Numbered from the stretch's first letter, positions 9,963 to 19,614 are shown. The stretch: 47,943 nt of DNA from Acidobacteriaceae bacterium (GCA_027306695.1 DAHUZH010000011.1:1-47943), one strand, 5' to 3'. Notes: a model not told the origin generated them from the sequence alone. Numbers and translations: made by a program.

Positions 9963-10743
9963 ACGACTGCGACGGCCCGGTAAAAGGGACAGGAAGCGAG
10001 AGTTTCCGTCGAAGATTATCGTTCTCGGCGCAACTTCCGCGATTGCCCAGACATGGATGCGCCTTCTGGCGCCCGAAGGGGCCAGTTTTTTTCTGGTGGC
10101 CCGCAATGCGGCACGCCTAGAATCGGTTGCCAACGATCTGGTCACGCGCGGCGCGGCCACGGTCTACGCGGAGGCGATGGACCTCGATCCGACGGAGGCC
10201 CATCCCGCGCTGCTCCAGCATGCTGTCAACCTGCTCGGTGGCCTGGATTGCGCGCTGATTGCGCATGGCGTTCTCGGCGACCAGTCTGCGGGTGAAAAAG
10301 ATTTTTCTCTTGCCGCTGCCTGCCTGCAAACGAATTTCATTTCCGCAGCATCGCTGGTCACATGGCTGGCCAACTACTTCGCCGCGCAATATCACGGGAC
10401 GATTGCCGTGCTTTCCTCCGTTGCCGGAGATCGTGGACGCAAGAGCAACTACATTTACGGCAGCGCCAAAGCGGGTCTGAATGCGTTTCTGGATGGCGTG
10501 CGGAACCGCGTGGATCGCAATGGGGTGCAGGTGCTCACCATTCGCCCCGGCTTTGTGGCCACACCCATGACGGCGCATTTGCCGCAAGGGCCACTGTTCG
10601 CCTCGCCCGACGCCGTTGCACGCGACATCCTGCGTGCCATCCGGTCCCGGCGGGACGTTCTCTACACGCCCTGGTTCTGGAGATGGATCATGGCCATCAT
10701 TCGGATGGTCCCAGAGTGGAAGTTCAAGCGCATGGATTTGTAG
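9955..10743 (+). CDS. dprE2: DprE2-like short-chain dehydrogenase (decaprenylphosphoryl-2-keto-ribose reductase)
   Basis: This NAD(P)H-dependent SDR has 262 residues. After a basic N-terminus (residues 1-20, many Arg and Lys) comes the nucleotide-binding VLGATSAIAQ motif (23-32). The catalytic set is the serine pair in VLSSVAGDRG, Y168 and K172 (YGSAK), and the substrate loop RPGFVATPMT. Paired with the overlapping DprE1-like gene, it should reduce the 2-keto intermediate to polyprenyl-phosphoryl-arabinofuranose. The family is very broad, so the specific role rests mainly on gene neighbourhood and on the GATS-IA variant of the Rossmann motif that DprE2 proteins use. The C-terminus contains a hydrophobic aromatic stretch (YTPWFWRWIMAIIRM) that probably touches the membrane, which suits a lipid-linked substrate. 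Confidence 0.82.
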   Translation: MLKRLRRPGKRDRKREFPSKIIVLGATSAIAQTWMRLLAPEGASFFLVARNAARLESVANDLVTRGAATVYAEAMDLDPTEAHPALLQHAVNLLGGLDCALIAHGVLGDQSAGEKDFSLAAACLQTNFISAASLVTWLANYFAAQYHGTIAVLSSVAGDRGRKSNYIYGSAKAGLNAFLDGVRNRVDRNGVQVLTIRPGFVATPMTAHLPQGPLFASPDAVARDILRAIRSRRDVLYTPWFWRWIMAIIRMVPEWKFKRMDL

Positions 10744-10929
10744 CGCATTTGCGATATTCATGTTTGGAATAGCGCTCGTCCTGCATCGAGACCCTGAACG
10801 GGAACTAAATTCGTTCCTCAGTCGTATCATTCTGAGAGAAGATGCCATTCCCTGTAGGCGTATTGCAGGAAGTATTCTGCCTGCGCAGAGAAAACAACTC
10901 GCCAGCCACGGCGAAGAAGCGAGCGGAAG

Positions 10930-12156
<1,227 letters not shown>

Positions 12157-12165
12157 GGCCATCGC

Positions 12166-13422
12166 ATGAGCGCCAGTAAATCCAGCGAATCCGTCCGCAT
12201 GGCAATGGACACACTGCGGTCGAACAAGCTGCGTTCCGGCCTCACGATCCTTGGGATTGTCATCGGCGTTAGTACGGTCATCACCCTTTCGTCGTTCATC
12301 AATGGGCTGAACCAAAACATTGAGACCTGGGTGGCCTCCTTCGGCACCAATGTCTATTGGGTATTTCGCTTTCCAGTCATCGCGGTGCGTCCAACCGTGG
12401 AAATGCTGGCGCGCAAGCAGTTGACGCTGGGCGATGTCAATGCGCTGGCGAAACTTCCGCATGTCGTCGCGGTCGCCCCGCAGTTGATCTATCAGGATTT
12501 CTCTCTTGGACTGGGAAATGTTGCCGTCAAGTACAAAGGCCGTCAAATTCAGCACACCATTCTTGAAGGAGACACAACCGCACTGCCGGAAGTGGCCAGC
12601 ACGGACGTAACGCAAGGCCGCTACTTCTCTCAATATGAGCAGAACCAACACTCCGATGTGGTGGTTCTCGGCCAGGATACCGCCGAACAGTTGTTTCGCG
12701 GCGAAGATCCGCTCGGGAAGGAAGTCGAAATCGACGGCGATGATTTTCGAGTGATCGGAGTGATGGACAAGCAGAAGCAGGCATTCGGCGGCGGAAAAAA
12801 TCCCAACGACAATAAAGCCTATTTTCCTATTGGCACATTTCAGAAAATCCATCCAGAAATTAAAGACTTCTGGATCAGCGTGAAATACGACGATCCTAAA
12901 AACAAAGTCGCCGTCTACGACGAGATAGAGCAAACGCTCCGCATCCAGCGCAAAGTCCGCTTCAATCAAGAGGACAATTTCGCCATTTTCAGCCCGGACG
13001 CCATTACCCGGCTGTGGAACCAGCTCACCGCAGGCATCTTCATCTTTATGATTGGCGTCGCCAGTGTCGGCCTGATGGTCGGCGGCGTTGGCGTCATGAA
13101 CATCATGCTGGTCTCAGTCACGGAACGCACGCGCGAGATCGGCGTGCGCAAGGCCATTGGCGCGACCAAGCGCAACATCCTGCTCCAGTTCACGATTGAA
13201 GCGATTACGTTATGCGCCGTCGGCGGTGTCGTAGGGGTGCTCGTTGGCTGCCTGCTTACATTTGGCGTACGCTTCGCCGTGCCTTCCATTCCTGCCTTTG
13301 TGTCCACGTTCTGGGCGGTCACAGGATTTACCGTTTCTTGCGCGATTGGACTCATCTTCGGCATTTATCCCGCGTGGAAGGCGGCGAATCTCGACCCCAT
13401 CGAGGCCCTTCGCTACGAGTGA
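12166..13422 (+). CDS. MacB/FtsX-type ABC transporter permease (second of tandem pair)
   Basis: This second permease of the same fold has 418 residues and starts 9 bases after the first. It shows the N-terminal AMDTLRSNKLRSGLTILGI helix, a periplasmic MacB-PCD domain, and the FtsX signature VTERTREIGVRKAIGATKRN. Three C-terminal helices end in DPIEALRYE. It is a paralogue of its neighbour, but the periplasmic domains differ clearly, which suits a heterodimer in which each half contributes a different surface. No Walker A or ABC signature is encoded here or in flanking genes. The HpnI-like glycosyltransferase begins 15 bases downstream, so transcription probably continues and the transporter may serve the same envelope process; that link is inference. 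Confidence 0.9.
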   Translation: MSASKSSESVRMAMDTLRSNKLRSGLTILGIVIGVSTVITLSSFINGLNQNIETWVASFGTNVYWVFRFPVIAVRPTVEMLARKQLTLGDVNALAKLPHVVAVAPQLIYQDFSLGLGNVAVKYKGRQIQHTILEGDTTALPEVASTDVTQGRYFSQYEQNQHSDVVVLGQDTAEQLFRGEDPLGKEVEIDGDDFRVIGVMDKQKQAFGGGKNPNDNKAYFPIGTFQKIHPEIKDFWISVKYDDPKNKVAVYDEIEQTLRIQRKVRFNQEDNFAIFSPDAITRLWNQLTAGIFIFMIGVASVGLMVGGVGVMNIMLVSVTERTREIGVRKAIGATKRNILLQFTIEAITLCAVGGVVGVLVGCLLTFGVRFAVPSIPAFVSTFWAVTGFTVSCAIGLIFGIYPAWKAANLDPIEALRYE

Positions 13423-13437
13423 GCCATCCCTGCGACA

Positions 13438-14670
13438 ATGATCAGAGTCGTCATGATTCTGGCCCCGCATCTGGTTTTTCTCGCACAGCTTGTCGCCGCG
13501 TTCTTTACGCTTCTCTCGATGGCGGCGCTGGTGTACTCGCTGCTCGTCTTCCGCGCCACACGCGCGTATAGCCGTGCGTCTCGCGTCCCGCTTCCGGCTT
13601 TCTATCCTGCCGTCAGCATTCTCAAGCCCGTGAAGGGCATCGATCCAGAAATGTATGCGGCCTTCGCCAGCCATTGCGCGCAGGATTATCCCGGCGAATA
13701 CGAAATCCTCTTCGGCGTGCATACTCTGGAAGACCCCGCTGTCCCCGCCATCGAGCGGCTACAGCGCGAATTCCCATCGCAGAGCATTCGCATCGTAGTC
13801 TGCCCGGAAATTTTGGGCACGAATGGTAAAGTCAGCAACCTTGTTCAGATGCTTCCAGAGGCGCGCTTCGATCACATACTGATCAACGACAGTGACATTC
13901 GCGTTTCTCCGCGCTATCTGCGCAATGTGATGCCTGCGTTTGCATTGCCGGGCAAGAAGCCGGTCGGGATGGTCACGATGCTTTATCGTGGGCGTGCTCA
14001 CGGCACGCTGGGTTCTCGCCTGGAAGCGCTTGGCATCTCCACGGATTTCATGCCGGGCGTCTTGACCGCGCGCTGGATGGAAAAGGGAATGCACTTCGGC
14101 CTTGGTTCCACGCTCGCCGTCATACGGGAAGCACTGGACACCATTGGCGGCCTGAGTTCGCTGGTCGATCATCTGGCGGATGACTATGAGTTGGGAGCGC
14201 GCATTGCGCACGCTGGTTTCCGTGTGGAACTGGGCCGCGAAGTAGTGGAGACATCGATTCCGGCCTACAGCGTTTCTCAGTTTCTGGAGCACCAGTTGCG
14301 CTGGGCGCGCGGTGTGCGGGACGCGCGCCCATTCGGCTACCTCGGCCTGCTTGTGACCTTTGGAATTCCGTGGGCGCTGGCGAATGTGATTGCATCGGCG
14401 GCGTCGCTCGATAGCGTCGCGCTGCTCAGTTGTATGGTGTGCGTCCGCATCGCCATGGCGCTTACTGTGGGCGTGGGTGTCCTGGGAGATCGCGCAACTT
14501 TGCGGGATTTATACTTGCTGCTCCTGCGCGATCTGGTTGCACTTGGCGTCTGGTTCTGGAGCTTTGCTGACAATCATGTTGTCTGGCGCGGGGAGCGTTT
14601 TTTTTTGCGCGATGGAAAATTAAGTCGCGACGCTGGCGATATGCGATCCTCGGGTGCCCCACCTTCGTGA
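13438..14670 (+). CDS. hpnI: HpnI-like membrane glycosyltransferase (GT21/ceramide-glucosyltransferase family)
   Basis: This processive-type GT2/GT21 enzyme has 410 residues. It has an N-terminal membrane helix (about 11-37), then the catalytic domain beginning AVSILKPVKGIDPEM. The motif NDSDIRV holds D151 and D153, the metal/nucleotide-sugar site. LADDYELG holds the base D249, and QLRWAR (286-291) is the Q-x-x-R-W acceptor motif. Two or three helices follow. KPVKG and the D-x-D/DDYxLG/QxxRW set are shared by ceramide glucosyltransferases and by HpnI, which adds N-acetylglucosamine to bacteriohopanetetrol. No other hopanoid gene is visible, so the acceptor could be a hopanoid, a ceramide or another lipid. 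The last codons (SSGAPPS) fall inside a palindromic repeat, and the stop overlaps a GTG of the next frame. Confidence 0.8.
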   Translation: MIRVVMILAPHLVFLAQLVAAFFTLLSMAALVYSLLVFRATRAYSRASRVPLPAFYPAVSILKPVKGIDPEMYAAFASHCAQDYPGEYEILFGVHTLEDPAVPAIERLQREFPSQSIRIVVCPEILGTNGKVSNLVQMLPEARFDHILINDSDIRVSPRYLRNVMPAFALPGKKPVGMVTMLYRGRAHGTLGSRLEALGISTDFMPGVLTARWMEKGMHFGLGSTLAVIREALDTIGGLSSLVDHLADDYELGARIAHAGFRVELGREVVETSIPAYSVSQFLEHQLRWARGVRDARPFGYLGLLVTFGIPWALANVIASAASLDSVALLSCMVCVRIAMALTVGVGVLGDRATLRDLYLLLLRDLVALGVWFWSFADNHVVWRGERFFLRDGKLSRDAGDMRSSGAPPS

Positions 14671-14685
14671 AGTTAAGGTGGGCAA
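14652..14685. repeat. Palindromic repeat GGTGCCCCACCTT...AAGGTGGGCA at the hpnI 3' end
   Basis: The arm TGCCCCACCTT (about 14655-14665) pairs with AAGGTGGGCA (about 14675-14684), 10 pairs with one bulged C and a short loop. It supplies the last codons and stop of the HpnI-like gene. This arrangement resembles a dispersed palindromic element I associate with Acidobacteria genomes, from memory; only one copy of this type is in the window. It could also act as an RNA hairpin after the gene, but no T-run follows. Confidence 0.55.
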
Positions 14686-14748
14686 GGTGGAAACTCGTTA
14701 TAGTTAGAGCAGTTCTTCCGTTCGCAGATAGTGTCGCTTCAATGAAGG

Positions 14749-14836
14749 TTGTCATCCTGCGGTCGCTGCGGCGACCGAAGGATCTGGGGGTTTTCTGGAA
14801 GACGCAAGGTTCTTCGCTCCGCTCAGGAAGACAGCG
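14749..14836. repeat. REP-like palindromic repeat, composite copy
   Basis: One half reads TTGTCATCCTGC, then the hairpin GGTCGC-TGCG-GCGACC (14761-14776), then CGAAGGATCT. The second, inverted and degenerate half is TTCTTCGCTCCGCTCAGGAAGACA (two pieces, about 14811-14833). Copies with the same core occur at 16020-16064 and 35282-35313. All three lie between or at the ends of genes, which is typical of REP/BIME-type elements. No associated transposase is seen. Confidence 0.7.
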
Positions 14837-14867
14837 CCTGGTTGAACGATTGCATCGAGAAAAGATA

Positions 14868-15983
14868 TTGGCGACCATCCATCCATCCGCGTTAAAAACT
14901 GCACCGGCATTGCCGCCGACCACGTTGATTTACGACGACTGGTATCCGGCGATGCGCAGCGACCGGCTGCGCGGCCATCAAACTGCGACCGCCATGCTGC
15001 TCGGAATCCCTTTGCTGCTGGGGCGCACGGAGCAGAACAAGCTGTTCGCCATGCGCGACAGTTGCCCGCATCGTGGCATTCCGCTTTCCTGCGGAGGGTT
15101 CGATGCGTCTGGCGTGACCTGCAAATATCACGGCTGGAAGTTCGATCCCATCACCGGCCAGTGCAAAGAGATTCCCTCGTTGACGCCCGAGGACACGCTG
15201 GACTGCACGCGCATCTACGCGACCACCTTTCCCTGCGAGGAGCGCGACGGCTACGCCTGGGTCTACGTACCCACGCCCGGCTCGGGACGTGTGCGTACCG
15301 AAGACATTGCTTCGTTGCCGACAGTGCCGGAGTTGCCGAAGTTTGGGCCGCGTTTCCGTTCCGCGCATCTGGTGGCCGATCTGCCCTGCAACGTCGATCA
15401 CGGCATCATCGGGTTGATGGACCCAGCGCACGGCCCCTTTGTGCATCAGTCGTGGTGGTGGCGCAGCGGCGGCAGCATTCATGTTAAAGAAAAACAGTTC
15501 GAGCCGATCTCGCAGGGTTTTCGCATGACCGCGCATGCGCCTTCGGCCAACAGCGCGCCTTACAAACTGTTGGGCGTCTACGGTCAGCCGGTCGAGACCA
15601 CCATCGACTTCGTGCTGCCGAACCGGCGCTATGAAATCATTCGCTGCGGAGATAAATGGTTTGCCAGCCTTACCACTGTCACGCCGGTCACGGCTACGGA
15701 AAGCCGCATCGATGTGTACTCCGCATGGAACGTCTTTTATCATATTCCGTTCGTTCGGCCCATCGCCATGGCCTTCGGACGGCGTTTCGTTGAGCAGGAC
15801 CGCCAGACGATGGTCCAACAGGCCCAGGGGTTGAAATTCAATCCCGCTCTCATGCTGATCGATGATGCGGACCGCCCCGCGAAGTGGTATTTCGCTTTGA
15901 AACAGTCGCGGTTACAAATGGCCGCTGGCGGCGTGTTTGAGCATCCCATGACTGGCCCGGTCACGCTGCGCTGGCGTAGCTAG
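14868..15983 (+). CDS. Rieske non-haem iron oxygenase, alpha subunit
   Basis: This is a soluble mono- or dioxygenase. From the TTG at 14868 it has 371 residues. The Rieske [2Fe-2S] ligands are C66, H68, C85 and H88 (CPHRG...CKYHGW). The catalytic mononuclear iron site is D185-P-A-H188-G-P-F-V-H193, preceded by LPCNVDH. The frame is open back to a GTG at 14667 that overlaps the hpnI stop. However, 14667-14836 is palindromic repeat DNA, so I prefer the TTG at 14868, preceded by GAGAAAAG; the choice is uncertain. Substrate is unknown. Related families act on chlorophyll catabolites (PaO), vanillate, choline or sterol-like lipids. Position after an HpnI-like enzyme suggests hydroxylation of a lipid, which is inference. 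A separate reductase is needed and none is encoded nearby. Confidence 0.85.
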   Translation: MATIHPSALKTAPALPPTTLIYDDWYPAMRSDRLRGHQTATAMLLGIPLLLGRTEQNKLFAMRDSCPHRGIPLSCGGFDASGVTCKYHGWKFDPITGQCKEIPSLTPEDTLDCTRIYATTFPCEERDGYAWVYVPTPGSGRVRTEDIASLPTVPELPKFGPRFRSAHLVADLPCNVDHGIIGLMDPAHGPFVHQSWWWRSGGSIHVKEKQFEPISQGFRMTAHAPSANSAPYKLLGVYGQPVETTIDFVLPNRRYEIIRCGDKWFASLTTVTPVTATESRIDVYSAWNVFYHIPFVRPIAMAFGRRFVEQDRQTMVQQAQGLKFNPALMLIDDADRPAKWYFALKQSRLQMAAGGVFEHPMTGPVTLRWRS

Positions 15984-16019
15984 GGCGTGTCCCTATTGGG
16001 GGATAGCTTATGTTAGGTA

Positions 16020-16064
16020 TGTCGCCCTGAGGTCGCCACGGCGACATTCGTTCAGGATGACAAC
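16020..16064. repeat. REP-like palindromic repeat between convergent genes
   Basis: The copy contains GGTCGCC-AC-GGCGAC (16031-16045) followed by ATTCGTTCAGGATGACAAC. It matches the reverse complement of the 14749 copy in both the GGTCGC/GCGAC hairpin and the CAGGATGACAAC edge. It sits in the 139-base gap between the Rieske gene and the GH57 gene, which converge. A further small inverted repeat, TATAGC...GCTATA, lies near 16083-16105 just before the GH57 stop. Confidence 0.65.
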
Positions 16065-16122
16065 TCCTTTTGCGCGTTGCCGTATAGCAATAGGAGAACC
16101 GCTATAAGACGTTTTTCGAGTG

Positions 16123-18585
16123 TTAGTTTTCCACCGTCAATTGGTCCACTTCAATATCGAGTTTCGTTCCCAGTTCGCGAAACTGGCGAAGCCACTGCGG
16201 ATCTGTACTTATGACGGAGGAAGTCTCGTGCAGCATGCGATGCCAATTGTTCTGCGCTTCCCAGAAATCGACCTCGAAGGGCAGCTCTCGCAGTACGTCC
16301 AGGATTTCCAGCGCGGCGTCAAGATTTTTCATTTCACGGTGCTGTTGCAGAGTGTGCATGGCGCGCAACATCCGCTGGCTGGCGACATACGCAAGCGAGA
16401 TGGAATCGAGGGAAACCTGGTCGGCGAGTGCTTGCACTACAAGTCCGCGCGCGCGAACAGAATCGAAGGGATCGCTCGCCAGCGCCTGACGAAGGTCCGC
16501 ATTCAGGCTGAATTGCGCCGCCAGCATCAGCGCCTGCGGTTTCGGCATTCCGCTCAAACTTAGGTAATGCAGCAGTGAAATGTGGTCTTCATAAATTGTG
16601 CGCAGCGTCTCTTCCATCTCTGCCAAGGTGGAATCGAGCAGGATTTGCAGGATGCGTCGTTGCTCGTCGCGAAACAAAGAACTCAACGAGTAGCCGGCGG
16701 AGCCAAATTCGCGGACAAACACGCGCATCACTTCTGGAAGATCGGCCCGAGTGACTGCGCCTCGAATTTCTTTTTCAAAATTCTGGAAGCTGTCGTCCTT
16801 TTCCGCATCGGTTCGCCGCACGGCTGCGGAAAGGTTCTGGTCTCCCAGGTGAAGCACGGCAAAGTCCACGCTTTCGCACTCCAGGGTGATGCGCGAGCAT
16901 ATCTCCGCCTGGCCATAGCCAAAACGCCCGCGACCGGAGGTCAGGACCTCGTACGATTTGCGCCGCACGTCATAGCAGAACAGGTTTGCCCGTTCCGGTT
17001 GCACCTCAAACAGAGAGATGACCGCATAATGCGCGCCCACCTCTTCCAGTCCGATCTTTTGCGGCAACACGCGCTTGCGGTAGATTTCAGCGCCATCCTG
17101 CTGTTCCACCACATTGCTCCGGGCTTGGGCCAGACGCAGCAAAAACTCCGATTCGAGCACCGTACCTGCGTTTCCAAACAGTTCTGCCGCCAATTGCAGC
17201 ACGCGCCCGGCGTAAGAAATCACCTGCACGGTTTCTATGCCGGAGATGTCATCGAAGAACCATCCGCAACTGGTGTACATCAGTTGGATATGCCGCTCCA
17301 GCTCCATTAGCTTTAATGCCTGGATTTGCTGGTCCTGGCTGAGAGGCTGTCTTGCGTACTGGGCAAAAAAACTTTGGATAGAGCTTGCACTGCGGTCCAG
17401 GATGACATGAATGTAGCTGTCGCGCGCGGTTCGGGGATCGTGGAAAAGCTGCGTGGCGGTCTGCTGCGTCCACAACGGTCTTACAGTATCGCGCAACCAG
17501 TCCAGCGCAGCCCGCAGCGGCGCCCGCCAACTCTGGTTCCAGCCGGGCTGCGCCCCGCTGTTGCATCCGCAGTCGGACCGCCATCGCTCGACGCCGTGCG
17601 AACAACTCCAGGAAGTGTCTTCATGAATTTCCGCTTCATACACGGGCGGAAATTTTTCTAGGTACTCGCCATAGTTGGTCAGTCTGGCGTCGCTGTTTTC
17701 TTCAATCCACTGCAGGGCGTAAGCCAGAGCCATATCGCCGTGGCGATGATGATGCCCGTAGCTTTCCCCATCGGTTGCGATGTGGGCCAGTTGCGCGGCA
17801 TTTCCGCTTTCGAGGTACGTGCCCAGCAATCGTTTTGCCAGCCGACCGCCATTTTCCAGCAGGCCTTCAAAGGCCACCGCGCGCGCGGCGGATCCATTGT
17901 AAAAAAACACGGCGATGCTGCGCCCTTCCTTGGTGCGAACCAGATAAGGTTGCGTCGGGTCCACGCTTGCGTTCGGCGTCTCATGCCAGGCAGCGGCCTC
18001 GGGATCGCTCTCGGTTGCAATGGCGCAAACCTTCGCGCACTGGTGCGGAGCAAGGATGGTGAAGCGGATGCCATGCTGCGCCAGCAGATCCAGGCTTTCC
18101 AGGTCCACTGCAGTCTCGGCTAGCCACATGCCTTCCGGTTTGCGGCCAAAGCGGTGCTCGAAATCGGCGATGCCCCAGCGAATTTGGGTGATGCGGTCCT
18201 GCGTCTTGGCAAGCGGCAGAATGATGTGGTTGTAGACCTGCGCGATCGCCGATCCATGACCGCCGAAACGCTCCGCGCTCACGCGGTCCGCATCGAGCAC
18301 TCTGCGGTAGCTGAGTGGTGCGAATTTTTCCATCCACGCCAGCAACGTCGGGCCGAAGTTGAAGCTCATACGCGAATAGTTGTTCACAATGCGCACGATT
18401 TTGTTCTGGTTATTCAAAATCCGCGAGCTGCCGTTGGCCGCATAGCACTCATGGTTGATGCGGTCATTCCAGTCGTGATACGGCGCGGCGCCGTCCTGTA
18501 TCTCGATGGCTTCCAGCCACGCATTTTCGCGGGGAGGCTGGTAGAAATGCCCGTGGACACATACAAATTTTTTGCTATTGCTCAT
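16123..18585 (-). CDS. Glycoside hydrolase family 57 protein with DUF3536 domain
   Basis: The protein has 820 residues and no signal peptide, so it is probably cytoplasmic. The N-terminal GH57 barrel shows the family's first motif as HGHFYQPPRE (11-20), the putative nucleophile E157 in WLAETAVD, and the putative acid D272 in ATDGESYGHH. The C-terminal two thirds match the helical region called DUF3536. GH57 enzymes act on alpha-glucans (alpha-amylase, 4-alpha-glucanotransferase, branching enzyme). I expect a role in glycogen or maltooligosaccharide turnover, but the DUF3536 subgroup is poorly characterised. It is the second gene of a two-gene operon, its ATG overlapping the stop of the AlkA-type gene in ATGA. 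The 3' end converges on the Rieske gene. Confidence 0.88.
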   Translation of the reverse strand: MSNSKKFVCVHGHFYQPPRENAWLEAIEIQDGAAPYHDWNDRINHECYAANGSSRILNNQNKIVRIVNNYSRMSFNFGPTLLAWMEKFAPLSYRRVLDADRVSAERFGGHGSAIAQVYNHIILPLAKTQDRITQIRWGIADFEHRFGRKPEGMWLAETAVDLESLDLLAQHGIRFTILAPHQCAKVCAIATESDPEAAAWHETPNASVDPTQPYLVRTKEGRSIAVFFYNGSAARAVAFEGLLENGGRLAKRLLGTYLESGNAAQLAHIATDGESYGHHHRHGDMALAYALQWIEENSDARLTNYGEYLEKFPPVYEAEIHEDTSWSCSHGVERWRSDCGCNSGAQPGWNQSWRAPLRAALDWLRDTVRPLWTQQTATQLFHDPRTARDSYIHVILDRSASSIQSFFAQYARQPLSQDQQIQALKLMELERHIQLMYTSCGWFFDDISGIETVQVISYAGRVLQLAAELFGNAGTVLESEFLLRLAQARSNVVEQQDGAEIYRKRVLPQKIGLEEVGAHYAVISLFEVQPERANLFCYDVRRKSYEVLTSGRGRFGYGQAEICSRITLECESVDFAVLHLGDQNLSAAVRRTDAEKDDSFQNFEKEIRGAVTRADLPEVMRVFVREFGSAGYSLSSLFRDEQRRILQILLDSTLAEMEETLRTIYEDHISLLHYLSLSGMPKPQALMLAAQFSLNADLRQALASDPFDSVRARGLVVQALADQVSLDSISLAYVASQRMLRAMHTLQQHREMKNLDAALEILDVLRELPFEVDFWEAQNNWHRMLHETSSVISTDPQWLRQFRELGTKLDIEVDQLTVEN

Positions 18586-19301
18586 GCTTCTTCAATCCGG
18601 GGATTTTCATTGGAGATTTTTTTGATTTCTGCATCGCGCGCCAGGTCGCAGGCGCGCCACAAATACCAACTGGCCACCGATTGCCAGGGTTGCCAGCGCA
18701 CGGCCCGGCGCTGCATGGTGGCGGCACTGGGAAGGTCGGCCAGAGTGACTGGCATGCCCGCGCGCAGCTTGCCGCAGGTCAATGCAAATCCTTTACGCAC
18801 GCCGTAGTCGGAGACGGGTAGCACATTCGGGCGACCCATGCGAAAAATTAACAGCATCTGCACGGTCCAGATGCCGATGCCGCGCACTGTGGTCAATCGC
18901 GCGCAGACTTCTTCGTCTGGAATGCGATGCAGCTTCGACAAGTGCGGCACAACGCCGGCCACGCACTTATCGGCAAGATCGCGGATGGCAGCCAGCTTAC
19001 CGGCGGACAGTCCCGCTCCGCGCAGCGGCCCATCGCGCAGTTCGAGAAGCGCTTGCGGCGTCGGTGTCGCATCAGGGAACAGCGCCAGCACACGGCCATG
19101 GATGGCCTTCGCCGCGTTGCCGTGGAGTTGCTGGTACACGATCGATTCCAGTAGGGCTTCAAAGGTGGAATGGGTCGGCTTCAGGCGCAGGACGAAGGGG
19201 CCCGCGCGCTCGATGAGCTTTGCCATGTGCCTGTCCGCCGCCGCCAGCTCCTGGCACGCGCGGGCATGGTCGTAACGAACTTTACGGAGATTACCAATCA
19301 C
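18582..19301 (-). CDS. DNA-3-methyladenine glycosylase II (AlkA-type, HhH-GPD)
   Basis: This base-excision repair enzyme would remove alkylated bases such as 3-methyladenine. It has 239 residues. The helix-hairpin-helix is TTVRGIGIWTVQMLL, followed by the Gly/Pro-rich loop and the catalytic aspartate in LPVSDYGVRKG. It lacks the C-terminal iron-sulfur cysteines of EndoIII and MutY. It lacks the N-terminal domain of E. coli AlkA (282 residues), so it resembles the short archaeal or Bacillus forms. The start at 19301 is a GTG with only a weak upstream GGA; a later start is possible because the conserved core begins around residue 30. It overlaps the GH57 gene by 4 bases, an odd partner for a repair enzyme. 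Confidence 0.88.
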   Translation of the reverse strand: MIGNLRKVRYDHARACQELAAADRHMAKLIERAGPFVLRLKPTHSTFEALLESIVYQQLHGNAAKAIHGRVLALFPDATPTPQALLELRDGPLRGAGLSAGKLAAIRDLADKCVAGVVPHLSKLHRIPDEEVCARLTTVRGIGIWTVQMLLIFRMGRPNVLPVSDYGVRKGFALTCGKLRAGMPVTLADLPSAATMQRRAVRWQPWQSVASWYLWRACDLARDAEIKKISNENPRIEEA

Positions 19302-19614
19302 TTCCAGTCCAGTCTATACACTGCAGCGTTGCATCGGAATTTCTCTGCGAATTCGTCATGACCCATCTGCCCGCAAAAGTTGCAGGATGATGAATTTCAT
19401 TGTTTAATTTTTAGTTCGGCGCAATGCGAAATTTTTTCATGGGTTGTGTTTCAGACGGCATATCCGCGCGCTGCTGCTGCTATACTCATTTTTCGACATA
19501 ATTTAAGATCATTTTTTACGGTCCACTAGAAATTGCACGATGTCGCCGGCTGGATCCGGTCGATCACCAACGACGGCTACAAGCCGCGCAATCAGGTAGG
19601 GAAGTAACCTAAAA
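19302..19614. other. Divergent intergenic region upstream of the ACIII operon
   Basis: These 313 bases lie between the leftward glycosylase gene and the rightward act operon. A TATACT at 19481-19486 is a good -10 candidate for the operon, but I find no matching -35, so a sigma factor with another -35 or an activator would be needed. AT-rich tracts flank it. The ActA start has AGGGAAG about 11 bases upstream. A short open stretch at 19533-19608 reads TNDGYKPRNQVGK before TAA and looks protein-like, but it has no credible start; it may be a gene remnant. Confidence 0.5.
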
